Positions 34,108 through 45,168 of a stretch of 64,000 bases of DNA are shown piece by piece. Within the stretch, counting starts at the first letter, position 1. Each line of letters starts with the position of its first letter. The notes under the pieces are model-generated. The model was not told where the DNA came from. It did no database searches and saw only the letters and a program-made list of their open reading frames with translations. Source of the DNA: Alitta virens (taxonomy: Eukaryota > Annelida > Polychaeta > Phyllodocida > Nereididae); NCBI GenBank assembly GCA_932294295.1, contig OW028582.1, positions 2,082,015 to 2,146,014 of the forward strand, given 5' to 3'. The translations under genes were made by a program, and so were the position numbers.

Positions 34108-37100
34108 ATAATTTATTTTATAAAGCGTTCATACATAAAATACAGCTCTGAATCGCTTTACAGATTGTGAAGTTTTTTAAAATTATAAATAACAATAAAA
34201 TATCAATATCAAAAATTTAGGTTTCATTTTTAGGAAAATAAAAAAAAAGTCAATCAAAATATTGTTAATAAAAGAGTCTTCAGCTTGGATTTAAAAGCGT
34301 CAAGTGAATTTGCTCTGAGATCAGGTGGTAGGTCATTCCACATGCGTGGCCCAACAGTACCAAAAGCTCTGTCCTTGACAGTACTGTGGCGTGTAAAAGG
34401 GACTTCGAGCAAGATCTAAGTAATCTGGTCTATATAGATAGATAGATAGGTAGATAGATCATACATAGATACATAGATAAATATGTGTGTCAAAATTACA
34501 ACATTCCCAAATTGAAACTATTTGTTTATCACAGAAATTCATAATAACATTCCAAATTTATCCTACGTTTTGCCACAACAATTCATCTTCAATTAATGAC
34601 ATTACGATATCTTTCTGACTATCATTGAAGGGTATTATTAAATTTTAAGTTGCAATATGCTGTGAAATGTCATGAAAGGGGAGCCCTCGACAGCGACCTC
34701 TAATTAACCTTAGAGGGACCCTCCTGAAGAATTGTGTCTTCAAATAAATAAATAAATTCTCAGTTCTGAGTTGTGATCCCAATTTCGCATGAAAAAGCAA
34801 GTTTCTTCTCTAACGTCCGCGGACTCCGCACTTGTCGCCTGTCCGTTTCACACCTGCGACCATTTCTGGCCAATGAGAGACGCCTTCTTTTGGGCAAATT
34901 TACTAAATCTTGAGAAACAAATTCTGTACAACTGTCATGATAGAATTACTGGGTCATGCGCAGTCATTGCTTGTCGCACTGCTGCCGTTATCTATTTCTG
35001 AAGATAAAGTATATCAGTCACATGTTTGTTATTATGATGGACATCATCAATGTTTATCGGAGAGGAAGAAAGCGTCATAATCATTTAAAGTTGCACTGTC
35101 TGTCAAATTTGCAATTTTCTAAGACGCTATCAAACAGTTGAAAATTACCTTAATTAATCAAGGCACACTAAATTTGTGTGAATTAATGATTTTATAAGAC
35201 ATTAATTACTTAAAAATAAATTTTACATTCAGAGAAAATCCACACTAAAACATTGGAAACACAATGGAAATGACATCATCACCATTGTTCAGTATTGTGA
35301 CGTCATCACTGGGTTTGTTTACATATTGAGTTTTTAATAGCATAAAAAACTAATATTATATTATTTATTGTAAATTAAAACTAAATTGTTGTGCAAAAGT
35401 GGGTATGTAATGGTGAAAAATATCATGAGACAAGAAGGCAGTATAGATTTATATCCTTATTTTAATGTGCAAATTTGACAGACAGTGCACCTTTAATTTA
35501 CGATAAATATGGATCATCTAACGCCCTTTTTGCTTCCCTATTTTTGGAGCAGTCGTTGGATTAGCCATCGATCGGAAAGATTAGGTGCTGAAAGGGGATG
35601 GGTCATGGGTTGCGTTGAATAACAATGACAACTGTTCGCAGTGGTTAGTGTGCGATATGTCAAATATAGTCGACATCCGCTTTTAAAAGGCATTCGTATA
35701 TGACGTTTGCGATGATAGGTTTAGATCTAATACAATGAAGTCGGTATTCTTTCATTTTGCTTTATAAATAACCCACAGAAATTCTTCTGTAATGTTGCTC
35801 ATATCTACAGTCAGTTTAATAAAATATGGTCAACTCTAGACAGCTGTAGCAACCTATTCCTGTCTATAGCTAAAGCCAGCCGCTTCTGTCTACTCCTAGC
35901 TAATAGTCGGCTTGCACCTAAAACCAATGCAAATGTAAGAAATTTATCTTATATATCATTAATATAAATGTACAATAGACATGCATCTTTTCAACAAAGC
36001 AGAAGTTGTATAGCTTTGTCTAGGTGCAATTTGACAGGCCATTTTTAATAGAAATAACTGTATATCACCAGTTTTGTAAAAGACTATGCTGTAACACTGT
36101 TTGACCGCATTGATGTTTCAAAATGATAAATTTGATGTCTTGGTCTGTGTAGTGATGACTGTCCATGTATTCGTTAAGTTGTGTTGATAAATATTTGGAT
36201 AATTTATCTAATACCTGTATATATCCAATGACAATAGATTTGACTATGATGTTTTGGGATATAGGTATTGATTTTCCTGTATATTTCATGATAAAACGAC
36301 CCGCAGTTCTTATATAACATGTTATATATAAATCATCGTATGTCGTAAACGCTAGTAGGTGTACCTAACTCCATAGTGGTCCTAATTACGTAATTACCCT
36401 CAACGCCAATAAACAATTGCTGGCCGAGGCTATGAATAAACAAATGTGATCTAAATTGATGTATAGTGATGTAATGACATAGAAACGTTGAATTAGGCAG
36501 TTGTGGATAACGGTTGCAGGTTTTAACGGGAATTAGGTCCTCACGGAATGAGGTACACTAATTTTATCACACGCACAGTTTAACATATTGTTTCCAATTT
36601 TTGTATTTGTATTGATGACTATCTGCTCAAGATGTGTTGATAGAGACTTACATTTCTACCTTTTTCTAGCTTATAAACACTCGCTAGATACTCAGCACTT
36701 ATCAATAATCATTTTCTCGTTTTCTTTTCAGATTTGTGACGAGTTGAACAAACCGACCATCCCCAATAACAAGAAGTGGCTCGGGAAACGAGGATCATGG
36801 CAAAATGTGACGTCATCGCAGGAAGACGGCTCAATAGTAGGGTTTTTGTACGACAGCGGAAGCGGCTTACAGCTCATGAAGAAATTAGACCTTCCGCTGA
36901 AACTGTCGGACAAGTCTCCTTTTCCTCTATTGGCTGTTTTCAAGGTGCGTTTTGACGTTAGATAGGTTTACGTTTCTTTGTTAGGTTTATTACTCGTATG
37001 TAGGAGAAAGTGTATAGTCTAGAGCGACAACGATTGATGCTATGAACTTTGGACATTGAACGCTATTCCGAGATATATTTTGAGTACAACTGATTTAACG

Positions 37101-40100
37101 AACTTCAAAATGCTCAATAGTCTTTTCACTAAGCAGCTCTGAATTTGGCAAGACATAAGTCTTTTTCCGCCTATTACTCATTGCTTTTCAGACATAGTTG
37201 ATCATAACTAACCTATTCAATAAATATAACTTTCTCAGGGATTTTACAGAAATCATTGGAATGGTAAGATGTCAGAAATACATTAAAATGCACTAAAAAT
37301 ACTGCTGCTAGGATGCACTTTGCTTCAGCCAATCACAGTCAAGGGCGGAAACTTTTTCAGCCATTAGAATTGCAGTATTCTGTCGTAGCCACCTAGTGGA
37401 AATATGAAGTAGCTTCCGTAAAAATGCACTATATTCAACATGACTCCTTTTTTGCCTACTGAAACAACTTTTAAACTAACATAGCGCAACCTTCTCAATT
37501 TTACAGAAAAATCACTGCGGTTGCTTGTTGTGCAATATCCACGTCACGGATGAAGTATTTGCCAGTTCTGCCGTTTCTACGTTTTGCGAAATAGTCAAGC
37601 AGAAAGCCAAAGGTATGTATTTTGGTTGTTGAGTTGTTGCATATATACACCAAATAACTGAGATTAAAAAGCAAGGGCTCCGAGGAAGTATTTGACAGGG
37701 TTCCAGCAGGTTTACCTTCATAAGAAGTAAGACCTTCGTCCAAAAAAAATCATGATATTGGCTGTTAAGCGATAAGATAAACGCAGTTTTTGTGTAATTA
37801 AAGAAAGTTCATAATGCAGCTGAAAGTCCACAAGAGGGCAGATGGTACTTCCGTTGGCCAACACAGACCATAATAACCTGTGTTTGTTTTCCGCTTAGTA
37901 CATTTGCATCAAAATAAGACAATTTAAGACTTAGTGGACAAAATTAAGACTTTATACAACCTTACTTTTTACTAAAATAAAGTGAGACTTTATCAGACTT
38001 TGTAATAACCCGCAGGGACCCTGATTTGAACCTTCGCTCGTATTTAAGTTAGATCAATATTTTCACTATGATTCTATTTTCTTATTTAAACCAGCCCTTA
38101 ATAGGGTCAGTTCACATGACCTTGGACTCGGAAGTAAAAGCACAATGAATGAGGTCACCAATACACAATACTAGATGATGTCATCAATAATTGGGCTGTG
38201 GTGACGTCATGTATTGGTGTTTCCGGGTACAAGGTCACACAAGGGTACAAGGTCACACGAGAACTGACCAGCCCTATTAGTGATGATTAATAGTATTTAT
38301 AAAGAGGAGAAAAAGTACCACAAGAGGTCACTGACACCCTAGCAGATAAGTATTGTTTGATGACGTCATCTACTCTGTGATGTCATCATGTAACAGTTAT
38401 TAGTGATGTCATCATGTTGTCTTCCTATGTGCTATGGTGGTAACGCCAACTGTAGGCTCTGTTACTTTGGGGGAAGAAAAAGTACCACAAGAGGTCGCGG
38501 ACACTGTAGCAGATAAGTATTGTTTGATGACGTGATCTCTATCGTGACGTCATTCATGTAACAATTATAAGTAACGTCATCTTATTGTGCTACTGTCGTA
38601 GTGCCACCTGTAGGCTTGTGTTACTTTTTCTCCCCATTGCTCTTAAGTTAAATTTGATGATCATGATATAGATCTTGCAATGTCTTTTTCAGATTGGTCA
38701 GTTGAAAGTACTGTGGTGCTAGGTGATATGGGTGCTGGTGCTAAAAATACCGGTATGTTTCATTCGTAATAATATCTTTAATACTTGATTGAAGTCTTTA
38801 TTGTATCTGTCCAATCTGCTATTCTTGTGATGTGATCGTATTTAGCTCATTGGCACAAATTTCTCGCTGGTTATAAGAGAAATTGCAATACCTGCGATTT
38901 GTTTTCTCGTAAAACAAAGTCTGAAAAGTATTTTTATTTTGAGTAACCAAAATGTACACCTGCCACAACCAACGGAATTCTGTTTCGTTTGGTTGGCCAA
39001 AACAGAATTCTATGAGATATGTACGCATGACAAACTTAGGGCTGTTCCATTTAAAAAAGATTGGGAGGGGGTGGAACTGAACATTTTTAGACGCCCCACC
39101 CCCCACCCCCAATATCAGGCTGTTGACCCCCCCCCCCCCAGGGCCGTGTTTTTTCCTACATTAAGATGTTAAGAAAATACTGGTCAATCACCCACTCCCC
39201 GATGTTTCCCCAGACCCCCCCCCCCCCCCGATATCAGTTTTCCCCCTCCCAATATCTGCAAAATCTTCAGATCCCCCCCCCCCCACCTGATTTTTAAATG
39301 GAATAGCCCTTACTCACAGAATTGCTGTCAAACTTCTCCATCAGGCAAGGCTTGTTTGACTCGTAAATTTATTATTATGTTTTTTCTTCGCAGATTTCAA
39401 CTCTAACGTGGAGTCGGCTGGATTTGCTTGCGTCCTGAACTCTTGCCAAATCGAAGGTGATGATTCGAAGCTCAAAAAGTCGGATCAAATCTGGATGGAT
39501 CAGTCTAGTCAGTCGTTAGTGTTTTCTGGTGAGTTTCGGACTTTTGATACCGTCAAGTCCTACATAAAATATGGTTATTATTATATTATTTTAAATGTAC
39601 TTAAATGTATTTTAAATGTACTTAAATGTACTGGCGAGTTTTGAACTTTTGATATAGTCAAGTCCCACATAAAATATGGTTATTATAATATTTTAAAGTT
39701 TATTATTATGTATTTTTGGTCATATAAGCTGACTAAGCTTCAGACCCATGGAGGCATTAAAACTATACTGCATGGACCATTAATTTGTAAATATCACTGC
39801 CTATAGTCTTGAAAATGTGTACTGTGGTGTGAACTCCAAGCCTTATCATCTCACCAATACGTCTGCCTGCTATGGTCACATAAGCTGACTAATCTTCAGA
39901 CCCAGTAGCATTGAGATATCAGACATAAAGTGTCCAAACTGAAAATTATGTTCTTTTTCAGGACAAAAAGGCCTCGTTGTGGACGGTTTGACCAGTCCGT
40001 GGATTCCGGACGGATGGAAATGGGGAGGATACGCGACCGATCACGCTCCCGTTTGGCTCGAATTATTCACAGACTCTGTTCAAAACAATCCTGAAATTAC

Positions 40101-40173
40101 CGTCAGGACATCCGAGAACGGTTTTCAGATGTTACGGATGGCGATGCCCCTCGTCCAGATTGCGGAATCCTGA
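30911..40173 (+). CDS. EEPD1: EEPD1: endonuclease/exonuclease/phosphatase domain protein 1
   Basis: Seven coding exons: 30911-31905, 33955-34006, 36732-36944, 37507-37612, 38693-38752, 39394-39528 and 39962-40173. The phases close (1773 nt, 590 aa; human about 569). The N-terminus MGGVNSCC fits N-myristoylation at Gly2 with nearby palmitoylable Cys, as in the human protein. Two HhH domains (about residues 51-112 and 152-211; ATEEELLTLPGI, VEDLALVSGVGATKL) resemble ComEA-type DNA-binding repeats. The DNase I-like domain starts at about 300 (RVASWNLQGFSSEKADNPG). It shows AVQDL where most family nucleases have QE, LGDMGAG for the GDF motif, and ends WGGYATDHAPVWLELF with the Asp-His pair. Human EEPD1 is linked to 5'-end resection at stalled forks and to membrane-associated cholesterol efflux; which applies here is unknown. 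It converges on MATCAP. Confidence 0.95.
31906..32062. repeat. Minisatellite of about 19-20 bp unit starting at the EEPD1 exon 1 donor
   Basis: About eight units of AAGTGAAATATGATCAATT begin with the splice donor itself (GGTAAGTGAAATGTGACC). Later units have TTAAGTG where the donor has GTAAGTG. Confidence 0.85.
32063..33083. other. EEPD1 intron 1, left part
   Basis: A short repeat D fragment (TTATCATCTCATCATTTCAT, about 32106) and AT-rich sequence. The 144-codon minus frame at 32708-33142 reads into the SINE head and is not a gene. Confidence 0.6.
33084..33572 (+). mobile_element. SINE-A dimer (best-preserved copy), in EEPD1 intron 1
   Basis: Unit 1 (33084-33385): tRNA-like head AGCTGGGTGGTCTAGTGGTA with B-box-like GGATTCAATCC, linker CATCCCAGCAGCTGGATGTC, Nin-DC-like CGGATGTAACATTAAATTGG then GGTCCC, core GCAAGTAAAAGATCCCACCC, 3' block TTGCCTTAGAGGGCTGCACT and (TATC)n. 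Unit 2 (33387-33572) restarts at CAGTTAAATTGGTGGTCC and repeats the core, 3' block and tail. Lacks protein coding; the frames 33043-33680 are its translation. Confidence 0.9.
34036..34104. repeat. (TA)n microsatellite in EEPD1 intron 2
   Basis: About 34 uninterrupted TA dinucleotides starting 30 bp after the exon 2 donor, followed by a TAATAATAATTTATTTTATA stretch. Able to extrude as a hairpin. Confidence 0.95.
35085..35496 (+). mobile_element. MITE family M4, most complete copy, in EEPD1 intron 2
   Basis: Ends AAAGTTGCACTGTCTGTCAA and the reverse complement of TTGACAGACAGTGCACCTTT; the interior has TTGTGACGTCATCACTGGGT. No transposase. Other copies: 7010-7425, and split halves at 43859-43982 and 44686-44866. 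Confidence 0.85.
37125..37395 (+). mobile_element. Dispersed repeat M10 in EEPD1 intron 3
   Basis: Matches 56305-56552 (fucosidase intron 5) in reverse: GGCAAGACATAAGTCTTT, TTGCTTTTCAGACA, ACTGCTGCTAGGATGCACTT and CAGCCAATCACAGTCAAGGG then GCGGAAAC. Both copies lie in introns of neighbouring genes. Confidence 0.8.
37829..37842 (+). promoter_or_regulatory. CTCF-like motif in EEPD1 intron 4
   Basis: CCACAAGAGGGCAG matches 13 of 14 positions of the CTCF core consensus. Motif evidence only. Confidence 0.25.
38099..38280. mobile_element. Hairpin MITE in EEPD1 intron 4
   Basis: Left arm AATAGGGTCAGTTCACATGA then CCTTG; right arm is the reverse complement of CAAGGTCACACGAGAACTGA then CCAGCCCTATT. 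The interior holds ATGATGTCATCA and GTGACGTCATG. Confidence 0.65.
38302..38640. repeat. Two tandem units of about 170 bp rich in CRE-like palindromes
   Basis: AAAAAGTACCACAAGAGGTC and AGCAGATAAGTATTGTTTGA then TGACGT occur in both units, each followed by several TGACGTCA/TGATGTCA-type motifs and a CCA(A/C)CTGTAGGCT block. Inside EEPD1 intron 4. Confidence 0.8.
39039..39309 (+). mobile_element. MITE family M1 in EEPD1 intron 5
   Basis: Ends GGGCTGTTCCATTTAAAAAA and the reverse complement of TTTTTAAATGGAATAGCCC, flanked by TTA on both sides. The interior has long C runs around GACCCCCCCC and a TTTCCTACATTAAGATGTTA block. The TWA duplication points to PIF/Harbinger-type non-autonomous elements. 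Confidence 0.85.
39715..39930 (-). repeat. Repeat D in EEPD1 intron 6
   Basis: CATATAAGCTGACTAAGCTT, CAGACCC, CCAAGCCTTATCATCTCACC and CGTCTGCCTGCTATGGTCAC are in the reverse order of repeat D, with a second partial unit at about 39875. Confidence 0.75.
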
Positions 40174-40356
40174 TAGATCACGAAAGTGATAAAACGACAA
40201 TCAAGTGTTTTATCTTTCTGCTCTATCACCGTTTATCACCGTTTAGACAATCTTTTGTAGCCCTATTTTTCATGTTTTCTTTAATCAGCTTCATATCTTT
40301 TTGTACAAAAATACCAACATATCCTTCGAATACAACAACTGAACGGTCCTTCGTAA

Positions 40357-40706
40357 GGCCACACTTTTTATATTCTATGGTTGACGGATCCGCCGACGTT
40401 GTAAGAAAACCCCCGACGAAAAAATAAAACCGCTTTGCACACATTTATTTAATTTTTGCCGCCGACATCCATCAGATGGCGCTGTAACAGGAAATGGGCC
40501 CATCATGCCACCTAGCGTATTAAACAAAAACTTGAAAATGGCTGGCCTTCTGACCCTGATCACTGTGGTCAGGGACCGACCTGCAAAATTTTGCACTTTT
40601 ATTTTGCCGACATCGAGATCCAGCTAAATTTTATTTTTATTTTGTCCGACATTCACCAATACATAGTAAAAAAATCCGTCGACCATAGAATATAAAAGGT
40701 GTGGCC
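40357..40706. mobile_element. MITE family M6, 350 bp, TAA duplication, just after EEPD1 stop
   Basis: Ends GGCCACACTTTTTATATTCT then ATGGT, and the reverse complement of ACCATAGAATATAAAAGGTG then TGGCC, flanked by TAA at 40354-40356 and 40707-40709. It begins 183 bp after the EEPD1 stop and holds AATAAA at about 40423, the first such signal after the stop. The frames at 40226-40596 lie in it. Confidence 0.85.
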
Positions 40707-40709
40707 TAA

Positions 40710-42239
40710 TATCGCTGTGTGTGTTATTGACTGAGTATTACATAGAGCCAATGTTCAATAACAGGTTCCTTTTTGAGATATTTTTAAATCTTTCCACTCA
40801 TTTTGTAAGCGTATTAACGTAATTTGCATTTAGCTTCCATGGTTATAGACTTCAAGTTTGGTATACGCCATTTTGTATTAATAATTCATTGGTATTATGG
40901 CGGGAGTTGAATATTTATTTATTTTTCAATATCATGTTAGATTTCTCATGACAATATCGAGCAGTATAAGCTGAAGAAAAACTCCTTATTTGGCATATTT
41001 GTCATTTCGCTATTTAAAAAAATTCGAGTGAATTATACTGTACAGACAATGCAGCTAAATCTGAGTTGTCGACACGTGAAGAAGATATGGATTAAACTGT
41101 TAGTATGTTAATATCATCCACCTCCTGTTAATAGTTGGAAGTTACTTTTGCCAAATAAGGAGTTGCTCCTCAATGAATATTCATCAACTTCCATATAAGG
41201 TGTAGTACTATGTTCTTTCATGATGAAGTATACAGTTGTTCAAAGCCGGCAAGTATTTATAAAATTGTACAAATATGTGACCGGCCCGAGTGTGTACGGC
41301 GAAATTTTATATTTTATGTGGAGTCTTTCATGAATATGTGTTTTGAATTACAACAGAACAAGCCAAACGAACAGTAAACACTTTTTGCGGAAGGTTCTTG
41401 ACATAAACGTGCCATTATTGTGAAATCGCGAATTGTAAATAACTAGTTAATATGAATACTTTCTCGGAGTTGCATTTATATCTTGACAGAGATATCTATC
41501 GTGAATATATTCATCAAATCTACGTTTTTCTACAATGATATTAAATCGTATCTGACCTTCGGAAATTGCAGAAATGTTGCGCAACAATAGTGTGCTGCAT
41601 TTAAGTATGAAAATCTGTCTTAGAGAAAGAATGTTATGAGAGATGTATATTATGAGATTATCTTGAAAAAACTTACGCACACTGTTAACTCTTTAAATAT
41701 ATTTGAAAAATGTTTCCGCAGATTTTTGGTGCTACGGTTTTTGAAATTGAAATATTTGAAATGAAACACGTCTCAATGTTCGTCAATTACCATACAGTGG
41801 CTGTGCATTTTTCATGTTCGCCAAACTAAATTGCTCATAATATGAGCTTGAGAGTTCCAGTTTATGTTAAACTGTCGCAAATTGTCTTTCAAATTGTTAA
41901 AAAAAAAAGGTTTTAGCTTTGAGGTAGTTTTACGACTTAAATAACGTATGGAAAAAAAAAGAAGATAAAAGTGGACATTACACTAGGTGGCGGCACGGAT
42001 AGTGCTCGTCCCTCTAGTGTGAAAAAAAATTGTTGAGAATAGATACAGTTGCGTGCTGGTCAACATGAATATTTGATTGAACTATCCTTCGTACTTTTCC
42101 ATAGATGTGATTAGGGTAAAATTTAAATCACGGAAACCTGGGGTGCTGGGAGCGTCTATGATGTTATAGTCACTGTTAGCGAGAATCCATTAGTTCGAGA
42201 TCATGTTGTCGAAAAATGAGTTCACTAACTTTTCTATTT
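40710..42239. other. Intergenic; one short hairpin and one CTCF-like site
   Basis: A hairpin pairs AACTCCTTATTTGGCA (about 40979) with TTGCCAAATAAGGAGTT (about 41149). ACACTAGGTGGCGG at 41980-41993 matches 13 of 14 CTCF core positions. The remainder is AT-rich with no exon. Confidence 0.55.
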
Positions 42240-42476
42240 GGGCTGTTCCATTTAAAAGTGTGTGGGGGATAGACAGGAAAAAATGTTTCAGACATCCCCC
42301 ATTTTTGTTTTTTGACCCCCCCCCCCCAACCCCCTTGTTTTTCTACATTAACATATTAAAGAAAAACAGGGTCAACCACCTGCTCCCTCCCCCTCTTTTT
42401 CTCTTTTGGAGAACCCCCCTCTTCCGTTATTCCAAAAACCTTCCTGTCCACCCCACACTTTCAAATGGAACAGCCC
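42240..42476 (+). mobile_element. MITE family M1
   Basis: GGGCTGTTCCATTTAAAAGT at the left; reverse complement of TTTCAAATGGAACAGCCC at the right; C-rich interior and a TTTTCTACATTAACATATTA block. The 99-codon frame at 42203 is its translation. Confidence 0.85.
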
Positions 42477-42680
42477 TTAGATTTAATATTAATCATTGTT
42501 AATATGCAGCAAATGAAATTTGTCTGAAAGTGATCAACTACAACGAAACTTTGAATCTTCGAATGTACCATGTTGAAATACCAGCATCAATTGACTAAAT
42601 AACGGAATGACTGTATCGGATATGCATAACTTTGTAACTGCAATAAGAAATGAGACGATCATGATATTTTAATTGCCCGT

Positions 42681-42737
42681 TAGGCCACGGTCTCATGAAA
42701 GTTCCGAGAAACATAAGATCAAAAAACCATAGCCTTA
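42681..42737 (+). mobile_element. 57-bp miniature of MITE M2 (ends only)
   Basis: TTAGGCCACGGTCTCATGAA joins almost directly to GTTCCGAGAAACATAAGATC and AAAAAACCATAGCCTTA. Only the terminal regions of M2 remain, with TTA on both sides. Confidence 0.7.
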
Positions 42738-42739
42738 TT

Positions 42740-43640
42740 TTGCTATCTGTGAGAAACCGTAATTTGCTGATTGTGCGCCAGGTTCATCAGAGATAAAGAA
42801 TGATCGATGTCTGTTATATCGGCATGGAAGGAATTATGTTAATTAATATATGCCATATTTCAAAATTTCAGTCCCTATAACTTCTCAAAAAATGAGAATC
42901 CCTGGTTCGTAATCTGGAAATTACGGTATCGTCATTACCTCAATTCTGTGGTACTAAATATTATTTCGTATTGTTTATTGTTACTCGATCGTCACAGCAA
43001 TGTCTATGTATGGTATGCAGTTAAATTAACCCTAAGACAATCACTCATCTGAGATTTCATAACTATTTAATGCAATTAGTACTCGATCATTTAGTACTCG
43101 ATGATTTGTATTTAAGCATAGATGCAGATAACGTCTTATCTAATGGATATATTTCAATTATCTAAGTGCGTCTTAGGTTTAATTACCCTTTTGGAGCTTT
43201 AGACCTTTAACGGAGGGTTTTTTATGCTTGTTATTATGCACTTCATTCATTTATATTTTATCTGAACACTTTATTTACACTTACGAGTTGTTCCCTCGAC
43301 TGTGATAGATCCTGTACTTCGAATGTGACTGTACAATTCTCGTCAATGAATGCCTTGCTTTTTATTGACTGAACTTACACCAATGAACGCTAGAAGATTA
43401 TGAATCATCTTTGTTGCTATGATGTACGTAAAATGTGATGAAAGAGTTTACAATGGATGAACCGTCCATAAGGTTTTTCGCGGTTTAACCTGGATGACAT
43501 CACACGCTCTGATTGTGTTACTATTATTTTTTTGAAGGTTGACGGACTAGTTTTCATTTAACTATGAAAGAAGTTCTTAAATAAACTGCAGATTCATTTA
43601 TGAAACATTTAGCGTTGTTTTGTGTTCATATATTCTTTGT
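42740..43640. other. Intergenic, no gene seen
   Basis: AT-rich spacer; no exon, RNA gene or repeat recognised. Confidence 0.5.
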
Positions 43641-43647
43641 CTAACTT

Positions 43648-43858
43648 TTGGGGGTGGGGGCCTAGCTCAGTGATAGCGCACTGGGCGTCCAACTTCTGGG
43701 TCCCGGGTTCGATATCCAGTCGAACCTCAGTTGGATGGCTGTTTCATCCTTCATGTCATTGCCATGGTCCCTGCCTGTCCTAATTAGCCCATCAGGTGCA
43801 GAAATACAGGACGTAAAGCCCTAATCCACCCACCACCATTTCGGAGCAGGGGCTTAAT
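43648..43858 (+). mobile_element. SINE-B with the start of a second unit
   Basis: Head GGCCTAGCTCAGTGATAGCG and B-box-like GGGTTCGATATCC, body GCCATGGTCCCTGCCTGTCC, end CCCTAATCCACCCACCACC, then ATTTCGGAGCAGGGGC. The last piece is the linker plus first bases of another head, as in the dimer at 44132-44525. Not a free tRNA gene. Confidence 0.85.
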
Positions 43859-43982
43859 TAATGTCTCATAAAATCATTAATTCACACAAATTTAGTGTGC
43901 CTTGATTAATAAAGGTAATTTTCAACTGCTTGATAGCGTCTTAGAAAATTGCAAATTTGACAGACAGTGCAACTTTAAATTT
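43859..43982 (-). mobile_element. MITE M4, 5' half, inverted
   Basis: Reverse complement of the left part of 35085-35496: ends GCAAATTTGACAGACAGTGC then AACTTT at the right; the interior end is at 43859, directly against SINE-B. Confidence 0.85.
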
Positions 43983-44131
43983 ACAACTTCACAAAATGTA
44001 TGGCTTACTTGCCAATGTAGACGGGGTGTACAGTCATGCGCTGCAAGGTAGCAGGGTTAGGGTTATTAGGGTCGCAGCCCATGACTGTTTTCACTCGGTC
44101 TATTGCCAATGCAAAATTAAGTTAAAATAAT

Positions 44132-44525
44132 TAGGTAGGTGGATTAGGGCTAAACGTCCTATATTTCTGCACCTGTTGGCCAGTGTTGGGCTGATTAGGA
44201 CAGGCAGAGACCATGGCAATGAGATGGTGGTTGAAACAGCCATCCAACGTAGGCTCGACTGGGAATCGAACCCGTGACCCAGCGGTTGGAAGCCTTAGAG
44301 AGCTACCACTGAGCTAGCCCCCTACTCCGAAATTGTGGTGGGTAGGTGGAATAGGGCTTTACGTCCTGTATTTCTGCACCAGTTGGGCTAATTAGGACAG
44401 GCAGGAACCATGGCAATAAGATGAAGGATGAAACAGCCATCCAACTTAGGCTCGACTGGGAATCGAACCCAGGACCCGTTGGTTGGATGCCCAGTGCGTT
44501 ACTGCTGAGCTAGGCCCGCCACGCC
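44132..44525 (-). mobile_element. SINE-B dimer
   Basis: Two reverse units (44132-44322 and 44341-44525) joined by CCTACTCCGAAATTGTGGTG, the same linker seen at 43840-43858. Each has ATCGAACCC B-box-like and GAGCTAG(C/G)CC A-box-side sequence. Confidence 0.85.
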
Positions 44526-44530
44526 AGTGT

Positions 44531-44680
44531 CATTAGTGAGTGGATTAGGGCTTTACGTCCTGTATTTCTGCACCTGATGGGCTAATTAGGACAGGTAGGG
44601 ACCATGGCAATGAGATGAAGGATGAAACAGCCATCTAACTTAGGTTCAATTGGGAATCAAACCCAGGACCCACTGGGTTG
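44531..44680 (-). mobile_element. SINE-B, head truncated
   Basis: GTGGATTAGGGCTTTACGTC through GGAATCAAACCCAGGACCCA; it breaks off before the A-box and abuts the M4 3' half. Confidence 0.8.
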
Positions 44681-44685
44681 GTTTA

Positions 44686-44866
44686 CATATTGAGTTTTTG
44701 ATGGCATGAAAAAACTAATATTAATATTATTTATTGTAAATTAAAACTAAATTGTTGCGCTGAAGTGGGTATGTAATGGTGAAAAATATCATGAGACAAG
44801 AAGGCAGTATAGATTTATATCATTATTTTAATGTGCAAATTTCACAGACAGTGCACCTTCAACTAC
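44686..44866 (+). mobile_element. MITE M4, 3' half
   Basis: Matches 35312-35494: TTTACATATTGAGTTTTTGA, GTGGGTATGTAATGGTGAAA and the right end AATTTCACAGACAGTGCACC. The matching 5' half lies inverted at 43859-43982. Confidence 0.85.
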
Positions 44867-44916
44867 CAGGTGGCCTAAGTTGTGGCACCACTTCAATCAC
44901 AGCTTTTATGTTTATC

Positions 44917-45168
44917 TTAGGCCACGGTTTTTTGATCTTATGTTTCTCGGAACTTTCTCGGACCGTTTTTCATGAGACGGTCGGTCAGAAAATATAAAAA
45001 AATCCCTAGAAAGTTTTTTTTTCTTCATAAATTAACACAGGTGATGTGATACTTTGAGATGCAATACACATATTTGCCCCGACAATTGTTGATTTATTAA
45101 TTGAGCGGCACTGCAAAAGTTTGGCCGACGGTGTCGAGAAACGAAAGATAAAAAAAACCGTCGCCTTA
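44917..45168 (+). mobile_element. MITE family M2
   Basis: GGCCACGGTTTTTTGATCTT at the left; reverse complement of AAAAAAACCGTCGCC at the right; TTA on both sides. The interior has a GTGATGTGATACTTTGAGAT block shared with 25628-25876. Confidence 0.85.

Noticed and set aside
43660..43732. Possible tRNA gene (A- and B-box-like)
   Set aside because: The same head occurs in at least five SINE-B copies, with a SINE body attached and no convincing cloverleaf.
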